Assembly: GCA_021794355.1 (NCBI GenBank)
Contig: JAJYRA010000016.1
Coordinates: 1-58,783 of the forward strand
Direction: 5' to 3'
DNA from: Thermoplasmata archaeon
GTDB taxonomy: Archaea; Thermoplasmatota; Thermoplasmata; Thermoplasmatales; Thermoplasmataceae
Length of the DNA: 58,783 bases
Position numbers and translations under genes: made by a program. Positions 47,098-55,994 of the stretch are shown here, one piece after another. Numbering within the stretch: position 1 is the first letter of the stretch; each line of letters starts with the position of its first letter. The notes under the pieces are model-generated. The model was not told the origin of the DNA and made no database searches. It saw only the letters and a list, made by a program, of their open reading frames with translations.

Positions 47098-48423
47098 TCA
47101 TTCTATTTTTGTTGTGAATGTGTTTATGAATTGAAGGGGGATCTGAATCCAGTCCGGCCTGTTACCATATTCATACATGGTCTCATACAGCGCCTTTTCA
47201 ATTATGAACGCGGTCAATGCGTCCCTGAATTCTCCTGATTTATCCTTAAATTCAGGTTCCAGTAAAGTCATTGTCTGTTCATATGTTGATATTATTATCT
47301 CTGCAAGATTGGATGATTCATGAACATCACCGTTCAACCTTCTCTGGCATAGATAATCAAAGGATCTTATGAGACCTGCCAGATCCTTGAGAGGACTCTG
47401 CTTCGAGGATTTTTCCTCAACGGTTCGCAAGGGTTCTCCTTCAAAATCGATTATCTGTGGACCGTTTTCAGTTTTTAATATCTGCCCAAGATGATAATCG
47501 CCATGTATTCGTTGCTTCATAAAATTACCCCTTTCCAGGTTCATGAAGTTGTCTCCAATCCTGTCCAGCATATCCTTTTTTTCATATACTTTATTGAAAA
47601 ATTCCGCCCTATTTCCCTCCTTTTCGCATACTTTGCATACCTTTTCCAGGTATTGAGAATAGGAATTTCTAAGGGAGAAAACGTCAGAAGGGGAAAATAG
47701 TTCCGGTGAAAACTCTTCCCCATTTAATGAATACAGGGAGAAATGAAGTTTTGCCGTGAGACCTGAAAGTTCCTCTGCAGTTTTCCTCATAAGATCCCTA
47801 TCCCCTGGAGAATTAACCCTTTCGTTGAGGTAACTCCAGTAATCCCCCTGATTTTCCACGAACCTGGTGAAAGCTATGAGGCACTGATTTTCCCTCAGTG
47901 TCACAATTCCCAACGGTTCTGGCGTATTCCTGAAGGAAGTGTATTTCCAGAGATTCAGTGGTATTATGAAATCGGGATTGTGAATATCTGAAAATGTCCT
48001 GAAAAATTTTCCTATAACAGAATTGCCCATTATGAAGGATGAGTTGCTCTGATTTCCGTTGAATGCCCTATAACGACCGATGCTTTTCAATATTTCATCC
48101 CCCTTTCCCTTAAATAAAAGATCATTACCGAATTTTCCCCCTATGACTTCCCCTATGAAATTCAATATTCTGCCTGATTTGATGGAATCTATTACAGAAC
48201 CACTTTCATCTGACTCCCGATTGAGCACCAGGTTTATTTTCATCCCATTTTCTGTTGATTCCAGTTGCAGGATGAAACACTCCTCCCCATTCACCTCCTC
48301 CGGATAAGCTCCTATCTGCCTGAGCTGGCTCATGTTCTGACCCTTCAGGGGATACCATCTTTCATTCACTGTTTTGTTAATTATTTGATCATAATTTCTA
48401 TCTATCAAATCTTGTGTTTTCAT
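47098..48423 (-). CDS. mak: Maltokinase
   Basis: 441 residues. Kinase fold of the aminoglycoside phosphotransferase class: HGDYHLGQIL (catalytic loop) and IIDFEGEP (metal site), then SPLKDLAGLIRSFDYL, a sequence order specific to maltokinase. Phosphorylates maltose to maltose-1-phosphate, the donor for GlgE. Last gene of the glgB-glgE-treS-mak operon, overlapping treS by 4 bp. In many bacteria Mak is fused to TreS; here they are separate. Confidence 0.93.
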   Translation of the reverse strand: MKTQDLIDRNYDQIINKTVNERWYPLKGQNMSQLRQIGAYPEEVNGEECFILQLESTENGMKINLVLNRESDESGSVIDSIKSGRILNFIGEVIGGKFGNDLLFKGKGDEILKSIGRYRAFNGNQSNSSFIMGNSVIGKFFRTFSDIHNPDFIIPLNLWKYTSFRNTPEPLGIVTLRENQCLIAFTRFVENQGDYWSYLNERVNSPGDRDLMRKTAEELSGLTAKLHFSLYSLNGEEFSPELFSPSDVFSLRNSYSQYLEKVCKVCEKEGNRAEFFNKVYEKKDMLDRIGDNFMNLERGNFMKQRIHGDYHLGQILKTENGPQIIDFEGEPLRTVEEKSSKQSPLKDLAGLIRSFDYLCQRRLNGDVHESSNLAEIIISTYEQTMTLLEPEFKDKSGEFRDALTAFIIEKALYETMYEYGNRPDWIQIPLQFINTFTTKIE

Positions 48424-50075
48424 TGTGGATCAGGTTTCTCCAAGCTCATCCAGAAGAATGAATTCCTCTGCAATGTAAAGAAGTACGGAAGGTCTCCTAT
48501 ATCTGGAAATCTGGACAGACTGAGCATTTCCCTCACATGCCATCCAGAGTATTTTCTAAGATCCATAGTAACGTATGATGGTTTTCTGGCCAAATTGTAA
48601 ACGCACAGTATGGTTTCACCCTCATAATATCGGAGGAAAGCAAGAATTTCCTTCTGATCAGCGTGTATGAACTCAATGGTCCCCCTTCCAAATATGGCTG
48701 CACTCTTCTTCCTCGTGATGATTAATTTACGGAGCCAGTTGAGGAAAGATGTGGGCAATCTTGACATGGATTCCACATTATTCACCTCATAGTGGTAATT
48801 CGAGTTTATGATTACCGGTGCGAACAGCTGTTCAGGATCTACCCTCGAGAAACCTGCGTTTCTATCGTAAGACCATTGCATGGGTGTTCTAACACCATTT
48901 CTGTCCCCAAGGTATATATTGTCACCCATGTTTATTTCATCACCATAATACATAATAGGAGATCCTGGGAGCGACATTATCAAGGCATGAAGAAATTCCA
49001 GCACATACCTGTCATTATCCACGAGGGGTGCGAGCCGCCTCCTTATTCCCAGGTTAAGACGCATTTTTGGAACCTTTGCATATTCCTGGTACATGATATC
49101 CCTTTCCTCATCAGTAACCATCTCCAGTGTCAGTTCGTCGTGGTTCCTCAGGAACAACCCCCATGAGCATTTATCAGGCACAGGTATGGTTTTCGAGATT
49201 ATGTTCTCTATGGGGAACGAATCCTCCTTTACAAGGGAAATAAAAATTCTTGGCATAAGGGGGAAATTGAAATTCATCTGGAATTCATCCTCATTGCCAA
49301 AGTATTTTTTTGCGTCATCGGGCCACTGATTGGCCTCTGCCAGTAGTATTTTATTGGGAAATTCTGCATCTATCATCCTCCTGATTTCTCTGAAATATTC
49401 ATGGGTCTCCGGAAGGTTCTCACATGATGTGCCTTCCCTTTCAAAAAGGTATGGAACGGCATCACACCTGAACCCATCAAGACCTCTGTTCAACCAGAAC
49501 CTGATTACATTTTTCATCTCCTCCCTCACTTCCGGATTGTCATAATTGAGATCTGGCTGGTGGCTGAAAAATCTATGCCAGTAATATTGTCCTGTTTGTG
49601 GGTCAAGGGTCCAGTTCGATCTTTCAGTGTCAATAAATATAATTCTAACCCCCTCATATTTATCCGGAGTGTCAGACCATACAAACCAGTCCCTTTTCCT
49701 GTTTGTTCTGTCCGTTCTTGCCTCCTGGAACCATTTATTCTGATCCGATACATGATTTAGAACAAGATCGGCTATTACCCTGAGTCCCAGACGGTGAGCC
49801 TCAGTAATGAAATTATCAAAATCCCTTATGGTCCCATATTCTGGCAGGATTGAATAGTAGTCTCTGATATCATATCCGTCATCCCTCAGGGGTGAATCAT
49901 AAAATGGCATAAGCCAGATACAATCAACACCTAGACTTTTTATATATTCGAGCTTTTGCATAATCCCGGGAAAATCTCCTATTCCATCACCGTTGGAATC
50001 ATAGAAAGATCTCACGGGAACCTCATAGAATATGGCATCCTTATACCACAGATTTTCCTGGTTTTCATTGATCAT
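48420..50075 (-). CDS. treS: Trehalose synthase (maltose alpha-D-glucosyltransferase)
   Basis: 551 residues, GH13 TreS type: WYKDAIFYEVPVRSFYDSNGDGIGD at the N-terminus, nucleophile D205 (GFRCDAVPYL), acid/base E247 (LLAEANQWP) and H312-D313 (FLRNHDEL). Interconverts trehalose and maltose; here it feeds maltose to Mak. Overlaps glgE by 4 bp and mak by 4 bp. Confidence 0.93.
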   Translation of the reverse strand: MINENQENLWYKDAIFYEVPVRSFYDSNGDGIGDFPGIMQKLEYIKSLGVDCIWLMPFYDSPLRDDGYDIRDYYSILPEYGTIRDFDNFITEAHRLGLRVIADLVLNHVSDQNKWFQEARTDRTNRKRDWFVWSDTPDKYEGVRIIFIDTERSNWTLDPQTGQYYWHRFFSHQPDLNYDNPEVREEMKNVIRFWLNRGLDGFRCDAVPYLFEREGTSCENLPETHEYFREIRRMIDAEFPNKILLAEANQWPDDAKKYFGNEDEFQMNFNFPLMPRIFISLVKEDSFPIENIISKTIPVPDKCSWGLFLRNHDELTLEMVTDEERDIMYQEYAKVPKMRLNLGIRRRLAPLVDNDRYVLEFLHALIMSLPGSPIMYYGDEINMGDNIYLGDRNGVRTPMQWSYDRNAGFSRVDPEQLFAPVIINSNYHYEVNNVESMSRLPTSFLNWLRKLIITRKKSAAIFGRGTIEFIHADQKEILAFLRYYEGETILCVYNLARKPSYVTMDLRKYSGWHVREMLSLSRFPDIGDLPYFFTLQRNSFFWMSLEKPDPQ

Positions 50076-51991
50076 TTTGAAACCCTCTTGAGAATATGGA
50101 CGGGTTTGAATTCTGGTGTGAGTCGCACATAATTCTGCCCATCAACCCATGAATAACTCTCCTGATTATATATATCCATAACATTTATTCTGCTGTAACC
50201 CTTCCATTCCTCCGGCATGTCAACCATGGCCTCCTGAACTTCAAAGGGGTTGAGATTGGCTATTATGAGTATTTTATCCCGGTCAAATCCCCTTGTATAT
50301 GCCATGATCGATGGGTTATTTGTTCTGAGGAATTCCAGGTTTCCCCTTTCCTTCAAGACCCTGTTGCCGGAACGAATGGCATTTAACCTAGTTATCTCCT
50401 CCCTGATATTTATTGGGTCTTCAAAGTCCCTTTTCTTGATTTCATACTTTTCAGAATCGAGATACTCTTCCCTTCCTGGAATAGGAGTATCTTCACAGAT
50501 CTCATAACCACTGTAAATCCCCCATGATGACGATAGGGTCGCAGCAAGTATGGCCCTTATGATGAATTGCGGTCTGCCACCGGATTGAAGTGTGTGTGAC
50601 AGTATATCAGGGGTATTGGTGAATAAAACTGGAGTGAAAAAAGAATTTATTTCAGAGCTGTTCAGTCGCTGAAAATAATCTCGTATCTCCCAGTCAAGGT
50701 TTTTCCATGTGAAGTAACTGTACGATAACTGGAACCCCACCTTACTGAGGCGATACATGAGATTCTCAGTGGTGAATGATTCACTGAGAAACACCGTGTC
50801 CGGATACTTTTGCCTGACAGACTCCAGCAGCCATTCCCAAAAACCTATGGGCTTGGTATGCGGATTATCCACCCTGAATATCCTTATGCCCACGGAAGCC
50901 CAATAAAGGACCACTTTCTTCAGTTCTTCCCACAGGGCCATCCTGTTTTCTGAATAGAAGTTCAGTGGATAGATATCAAAATATTTCTTTGGCGGGTTTT
51001 CAGCATATCTTATGGTGCCATCAGACCTCCTATAGAACCATTCGGGATGTTCCTTAACATAGGGATGATCCGGTGAGCACTGGAAAGCAAGGTCCATTGC
51101 TATTTCCATGTTTCTTGATCTTGCTTCACTGATCAGGAATTTAAAGTCTTCCAGTGTTCCCAGTTCTGGTTCTATGGACATGAACCCTCCCTTATCACTG
51201 CCAATGGCCCATGGACTTCCGGGATCCCCCTTTTTATTGGGTATTACGCCATTTTTTCCCCTTCTGTTTGTCTTTCCTATGGGGTGTATGGGAGGTATAT
51301 AAACAACATCGAAACCCATTCCCTTCATATAGTCAAGCCTACTGGCAAAATCTCTCAGTGTTCCCCTTGTCTTTCCCTCCGGTGGCTGGGATCTTGGAAA
51401 TGCCTCATACCATGCCATGGATAATTCATCTCCAAGTACTTCCACCCTGTAAGGACCCACTTTTGCACGGGAATACTTTTCGTCATACCTGTCCAGTAAT
51501 TTTGAGAATTTCTCCGGGATTAGAGCAAGATCTTCCCTGGATGGATTTGCTGAATTCAGTATTCGCCACATCTCCCTGAATCCTCTCCTGTTTTTTCCCC
51601 TGGCTTTATTTTCCATCCTTGCCACTCTTTCCTTCAATTCCAGCAGATCACTGCTTATATTTTCCCCTGCCTCTATCCAGGCCAGAATCCCTCTTATGAT
51701 TGTTGTTGTCCTGTCAACCCATGCCTCTATGGAAAACGTATAGTTCCCCTTGGATTGCATAAGTACTGTTGTTCTGAAAACATCTTCCTGACCAGTATTT
51801 TTCATCTCTTTCTCCTCAATCCTTTTTCCCCTTTCATTCTTCAGGATAACTTTTGCTCTCAGGAACTGGTGTGAGTTTGCATATATTACCGCCTCCACAG
51901 GCATAAAATCACCTGATCTGGCCCTGGCCGACCTCTTACCCGAATCCACTACTGGTGCAACTTTTTCAATGTATGTATCTTCATATTTCAT
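50072..51991 (-). CDS. glgE: Alpha-1,4-glucan:maltose-1-phosphate maltosyltransferase
   Basis: 639 residues, GH13_3. N-terminal beta domain and helical insert (residues 1-180), then the barrel with YIPPIHPIGKTNRRGKNG, D375 in FRVDNPHTKP and E404 in FLSESFTTEN. This is the GlgE layout and length. Extends alpha-glucan with maltose units from maltose-1-phosphate. Overlaps glgB by 11 bp. Confidence 0.95.
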   Translation of the reverse strand: MKYEDTYIEKVAPVVDSGKRSARARSGDFMPVEAVIYANSHQFLRAKVILKNERGKRIEEKEMKNTGQEDVFRTTVLMQSKGNYTFSIEAWVDRTTTIIRGILAWIEAGENISSDLLELKERVARMENKARGKNRRGFREMWRILNSANPSREDLALIPEKFSKLLDRYDEKYSRAKVGPYRVEVLGDELSMAWYEAFPRSQPPEGKTRGTLRDFASRLDYMKGMGFDVVYIPPIHPIGKTNRRGKNGVIPNKKGDPGSPWAIGSDKGGFMSIEPELGTLEDFKFLISEARSRNMEIAMDLAFQCSPDHPYVKEHPEWFYRRSDGTIRYAENPPKKYFDIYPLNFYSENRMALWEELKKVVLYWASVGIRIFRVDNPHTKPIGFWEWLLESVRQKYPDTVFLSESFTTENLMYRLSKVGFQLSYSYFTWKNLDWEIRDYFQRLNSSEINSFFTPVLFTNTPDILSHTLQSGGRPQFIIRAILAATLSSSWGIYSGYEICEDTPIPGREEYLDSEKYEIKKRDFEDPINIREEITRLNAIRSGNRVLKERGNLEFLRTNNPSIMAYTRGFDRDKILIIANLNPFEVQEAMVDMPEEWKGYSRINVMDIYNQESYSWVDGQNYVRLTPEFKPVHILKRVSK

Positions 51992-54170
51992 TTTTTTCCC
52001 CTCTTTCTAAAATCAGGCATCCCAGTGGCGGTAGTGTCAATTCCGCAGAGTGATCCAGGTTGTGCCACCATTTATGGGTAGCCTGCACTTTCCCGTTATT
52101 TCCAACACCTGATCCGCCGTAATACTGGGAATCTGAGTTGAATATTTCCATCCATTCACCAGATCCCGGTAAACCTATCCTATAACCGTATCTGACCACT
52201 GGGGTGCAATTAAAGACGAAAACAAGAAAATGATCTGATTCAAGGTCTCTCCTCATGAATGAAAATATGCTGTTTTCCCTGTCTAAATAATCGATCCACT
52301 GGAAAGAACTACCGTTAAAGTCTTCCCTCCCAAGAAAAGTTCTGGTTTTATAGATTTTATTGAGATCCCTGATGGTTTCCCTCACACCCAGCATAAACTC
52401 ATCTGTTATTGGGGAGTTCAACAGGCCCCTGGAAAAGTTCCATTCTTCTGCAGTGGCAAATTCGTCCCCCATAAACATCATCTTTTTTCCCGGAAAGGCA
52501 AACATGTATGAATAAAGTAATCTCATGTTTGCAAATTTTTGCCACCTGTCTCCCGGCATTTTTTGGAGAATAGACCCCTTTCCATATACAACTTCATCAT
52601 GGGATAGGGGTAGGATAAATCTTTCAGAAAATGAGTACCAGAAGGAGAATGTGATCCTATCCTGATGATATTTTCTGTGTACGGGATCATAGGAGAAATA
52701 TTCCAGTGTGTCATGCATCCATCCCATGTTCCACTTCATGTCAAATCCTAGTCCGCCGGACTCTTCCCTTGCTGTTACACCGGGCCATGAAGTGGATTCT
52801 TCTGCAATCATGACCGCACCCGGATAGGATCGATGTATGTGTCTGTTCAGTTCCCTGAAGAATGCTATGGATTCAAGATTTTCCCTTCCGCCATATATAT
52901 TGGGCTCCCACTCACCGTTCTTCCTGGAGTAATCAAGGTAAAGCATTGATGAGACAGCGTCTATCCTGATTCCATCAATGTGATATTCCTTTATCCAGAA
53001 AGATGCATTTGAAATGAGAAAATTGATTACGTGTGGTCTTCCAACATCAAATGTATATGTTCCCCAATCCGGTTGTTCCCTTCGTTTTGGGTTTTCATAT
53101 TCATAAAGATGAGTGCCGTCATACATTCCCAACCCATAGTAATCCTTGGGAAAGTGAGCCGGGACCCAGTCGAGAAATACGCCTATATTGTTTTCATGCA
53201 GGGAGTTTACGAGGTGCTTGAACCCCTCAGGATTGCCATGACGGGAAGTTGGAGAATAATAGTTAACTACCTGATATCCCCAGGAGTCATCAAGGGGGTG
53301 TTCCATAACTGGAAGGAACTCCACATGGGTGAACCCGTTTTCTTTCAGGTATGGAATAAGCTTATCCTCAATTTCCAGATAGGATGCGTACATTGACTCG
53401 TCCTCCCTTATCCATGATCCCAGATGCATTTCATACACAGAAATGGGTTTCTGAAGTTCGTTGACAGCGAATCTTTCCCTCGTCCAGGTATTATCCGTCC
53501 ATTTGAAACGATCCCTGTATGCAAGGGAGCCTGTTTTCGGCCTTAACTCAGTCTTAAAGGCATAGGGATCACTCTTTTCCAGTATCTCACCAGTTCCTGT
53601 CCTTATGGCAAATTTATAGATCTCATCCTCCTTTATGTCCGGTATGAAAAGAGACCATATACCTGAGTTTTCAACGTTTAGCATGGGGTGACTTCCCGTT
53701 GTCCAGTGATTAAAATTGCCCATGACAGAGACGCATCTTGCATTTGGAGCGTATACCGTAAAGTTCATTCCATGACATTCTGGGAACCTCACAAAGTGAG
53801 CCCCCATGAATTCGAATGCCCTGTAATTTTTCCCGGAAGTGTATGAAGAGATATCCTCATTCTTGATTACTGGATCAAAAAAATATGGATTGTGTTTCCG
53901 ATTCACATACCCGGATTCATCCTGGTAACACACTAAAATATTCCTTGTGTTCCAGTTTTTATTTGCTGCAAATTTGAAAACTTTATCCCTCTGTTCCTCC
54001 GGTGTTTTTTTAATATCGTCATATTCTATCCATGCCTCCTCTGCCAGGGGAAGATAGGTATAAAAGTTTATTTCATTGCCCTGGTTGAACGATCTTAATA
54101 GATCGAAGGCTTCATAGAGATTAAAGTCCCTCATTGCGGACAATTTATTTTTAGTAACTGCAGGATTCAT
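51981..54170 (-). CDS. glgB: 1,4-alpha-glucan branching enzyme
   Basis: 729 residues, GH13_9 branching enzyme with two N-terminal beta domains (the second, residues 120-220, a CBM48). Catalytic D404 (GIRIDAVSSML) and E457 (MIAEEST), with the conserved DWVPAHFP and SWGYQ. Introduces alpha-1,6 branches. First enzyme gene of the operon; its ATG overlaps the stop of the micro-ORF 54167-54280 (ATGA). Confidence 0.95.
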   Translation of the reverse strand: MNPAVTKNKLSAMRDFNLYEAFDLLRSFNQGNEINFYTYLPLAEEAWIEYDDIKKTPEEQRDKVFKFAANKNWNTRNILVCYQDESGYVNRKHNPYFFDPVIKNEDISSYTSGKNYRAFEFMGAHFVRFPECHGMNFTVYAPNARCVSVMGNFNHWTTGSHPMLNVENSGIWSLFIPDIKEDEIYKFAIRTGTGEILEKSDPYAFKTELRPKTGSLAYRDRFKWTDNTWTRERFAVNELQKPISVYEMHLGSWIREDESMYASYLEIEDKLIPYLKENGFTHVEFLPVMEHPLDDSWGYQVVNYYSPTSRHGNPEGFKHLVNSLHENNIGVFLDWVPAHFPKDYYGLGMYDGTHLYEYENPKRREQPDWGTYTFDVGRPHVINFLISNASFWIKEYHIDGIRIDAVSSMLYLDYSRKNGEWEPNIYGGRENLESIAFFRELNRHIHRSYPGAVMIAEESTSWPGVTAREESGGLGFDMKWNMGWMHDTLEYFSYDPVHRKYHQDRITFSFWYSFSERFILPLSHDEVVYGKGSILQKMPGDRWQKFANMRLLYSYMFAFPGKKMMFMGDEFATAEEWNFSRGLLNSPITDEFMLGVRETIRDLNKIYKTRTFLGREDFNGSSFQWIDYLDRENSIFSFMRRDLESDHFLVFVFNCTPVVRYGYRIGLPGSGEWMEIFNSDSQYYGGSGVGNNGKVQATHKWWHNLDHSAELTLPPLGCLILERGEKNEI

Positions 54171-54280
54171 ATAACTTCCCCCAGGGAAACCCCATGGGAA
54201 AGTGTGGGATAGAATTGGGCAGTGAATCTCACTCCTTTACCGTATTTTACCAGTTTGACCTTTTTCGTGCTTATGTCCAT
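54167..54280 (-). CDS. Micro-ORF of leader module, copy A
   Basis: 37 codons starting MDISTKKVKLVKYGKG, with GAGAGGCG upstream of the ATG. The frame is open further to 54556, but that part covers several perfect hairpins and has RNA rather than protein character. The peptide shares 12 of its first 19 residues with copy B at 23466-23576, largely through different synonymous codons. Its stop overlaps the glgB start, so glgB translation probably depends on it. No known family; the peptide is short and basic at the start. Confidence 0.6.
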   Translation of the reverse strand: MDISTKKVKLVKYGKGVRFTAQFYPTLSHGVSLGEVI

Positions 54281-54286
54281 CTTTTT

Positions 54287-54645
54287 TTCGCCTCTCTTTT
54301 TTTTTGGAAAAATATCCGCAGAAACCACGAGTAGATTCTTTCGACCCACCGTCCAGACTGCGTTGCCCTGTGCGTCCACATCGGGGTTGTTAGAGGGTGT
54401 TTTTAAGCTCGGCTCACTGAGAGTTTCCTCTCTGTTTAAAGACTTCATTATCCCATTGTGGGACGAGTTACAGTTGCTACGGACTTGTGGAGCATCCGTA
54501 GGTGTGAATGTATTTCTCCAATCTAACTTCTGCTTTTCTTTCATGTTCTTCTCCATGTTATTAAAGCCCCCTGATCAACTCTTGCGCTGCCCCTCGCGAG
54601 GCAAGACCCCTGTGTCAGGGGTAGTTGACTTTTTTCACTTTTAGG
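54287..54645 (-). ncRNA. Candidate structured leader RNA, copy A, ahead of the glgB operon
   Basis: The 5' part folds into a three-way junction with no unpaired bases between helices: outer stem GTCAACT (54629-54623) with AGTTGAT (54580-54574), enclosing hairpin ACCCCTG-ACA-CAGGGGT (54622-54606) and hairpin CTTGC...GCAAG (54605-54581). Further hairpins follow: CTACGGA/TCCGTAG (54501-54477), TCCCA-CAA-TGGGA (54463-54451) and GAGAG-GAAA-CTCTC with a GNRA loop (54432-54419). A TATA box lies about 40 nt upstream. GC content is higher than in the flanks. The order 5' tail, compact scaffold, then ORF recalls HEARO/omega RNAs of IscB systems, but no nuclease is encoded; this link is only a hypothesis. 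Confidence 0.6.
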
Positions 54646-54665
54646 TTATGGATAATATAACGGTT

Positions 54666-54676
54666 CTTTATATATG
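54666..54676 (-). promoter_or_regulatory. TATA box of the glgB leader transcript
   Basis: CATATATAAAG on the minus strand. A start 25 nt downstream, near 54645, would begin the transcript about 16 nt before the outer stem of the leader RNA. Confidence 0.5.
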
Positions 54677-54975
54677 ATTTTTCCAAAAATATAATATATG
54701 ATCGCCATTCTTTGGCCCGATTGAGAATTATCCAGGAGAGTTTAGGTGAAATGAACATTAAGGGAAGGGAACTGAAGACAAAAAGTCTGCCTTTGAATAC
54801 CATCCATTGCATTATTCCAGGTTCACTGATATTAATTTGGTATCTACCCCGGCATATTAAGGAAAAGCGGAAGGGTCGACACCATGTTACCATTTAATGA
54901 TCTGAACATATTTCCATACTTCTTTGTCAAAGAAAAATTACAATAATCATAAATAATCCCCATAAATGTCTAAGA
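54677..54975. other. Divergent intergenic region
   Basis: About 300 bp between the glg leader promoter and mrp. A 61-codon plus-strand frame (54712-54897) has no recognised domain and no clear translation signal, so it is not called. Confidence 0.35.
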
Positions 54976-55860
54976 ATGACTGAAAATAATCCGAATGAAT
55001 CAAATTACATACCGAAGGGAAAGATCAGAATAAATACTCCTCCTCCACCCATTCAAACAGCTCCTCAGGCCTCTACAAAGTATAAGGGGGTAAAACATAC
55101 AATTATGGTCATGAGCGGGAAAGGAGGAGTTGGAAAGAGTACCTTTTCTGTAAACATTGCAGTCACCCTGGCCAGAAAATATCGTGTGGGACTTATAGAT
55201 GCAGATATTAACGGACCTGACGATCCCAAACTTCTTGGTGTTTCAAAGGAAAAATTATACACTTCTGAGGGGGGCATCATACCTATTGACACCCCCTATG
55301 GAGTTAGGGTCGTATCCATGGCTTTTCTTCTTCCAGATGAGAAAACTGCCGTAATCTGGAGGGGTTCCCTGAGACATAAAGCGGTACAGCAATTTCTTGA
55401 GGATACAATATGGGATGATGTGGATTATGGTATACTGGATTTCCCACCGGGAACCGGGGACGAGGCTCTCACTGTTTCTCAGCTGATCCCTCAGACAGAA
55501 GGAGTTGTTATTGTCGTGACACCACAGGAACTGGCCCTCCTGGATGCAAAAAAGGCCATAAATTTCGCAGAACAAATGCATATTAAGGTTATTGGAATAG
55601 TTGAGAATATGAGTGGCTTTGCCTGCCCCCATTGTGGTACCATTACGGACATATTCAAGTCTGGAGGGGCGGAGTCCCTAGCCAGGGAACTTAACATACC
55701 TTTCCTTGGCAAGATCCCTATCTTTCCTGAAATTGTTCAGAACGGTGATACAGGAATTCCAGCTGTAACTGTTTCTAAGGAAATTGAAAAAATCTATAAC
55801 AACATAGCTGAAGCTATGATAGAGCAAATTGAAACAAGAAATAAACAGAATCCTTCATAA
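54976..55860 (+). CDS. mrp: Mrp/NBP35-type Fe-S cluster carrier ATPase
   Basis: 294 residues. Deviant Walker A SGKGGVGKST (47-56), GLIDADINGPDDPKLLG, switch region DFPPGTGDEAL and the cluster-binding pair CPHC near residue 215. Archaeal Mrp (ApbC/Nbp35) proteins dimerise, hold a bridging [4Fe-4S] cluster and deliver it to apo-proteins. Likely clients here include CysH, the EtfD-like protein and NcsA-type proteins. Converges on the 23S rRNA gene. Confidence 0.94.
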   Translation: MTENNPNESNYIPKGKIRINTPPPPIQTAPQASTKYKGVKHTIMVMSGKGGVGKSTFSVNIAVTLARKYRVGLIDADINGPDDPKLLGVSKEKLYTSEGGIIPIDTPYGVRVVSMAFLLPDEKTAVIWRGSLRHKAVQQFLEDTIWDDVDYGILDFPPGTGDEALTVSQLIPQTEGVVIVVTPQELALLDAKKAINFAEQMHIKVIGIVENMSGFACPHCGTITDIFKSGGAESLARELNIPFLGKIPIFPEIVQNGDTGIPAVTVSKEIEKIYNNIAEAMIEQIETRNKQNPS

Positions 55861-55963
55861 ATTTTATTTTTCTAAAATTTGAAAAAGTCTGAAAACAACA
55901 AATAAAAAGTGAAATTATCCATTGTATAATGTATCTATCCAAAAAAACTAATTTAAGTAACCG

Positions 55964-55985
55964 TCTCAGGTATCAATACCTGGGA
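55964..55985 (-). terminator. Stem-loop at the 3' end of the 23S transcript
   Basis: CAGGTAT-CA-ATACCTG with flanking GTC/GAC pairs gives an 11-bp stem just downstream of the mature 3' end. It may be a processing helix or terminator. Confidence 0.45.
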
Positions 55986-55994
55986 CAGAATTAG

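Noticed and set aside
23470-54280. Leader modules as remains of the TnpB transposon seen at 1-291
   Set aside because: No TnpB residues, no TnpA and no shared ends can be shown; only the general idea of a structured RNA next to an ORF is common, so the link is left as untested.
54222-54644. 140-codon plus-strand frame
   Set aside because: It is antisense to the folded leader RNA and micro-ORF, which show paired hairpins and synonymous change on the minus strand.
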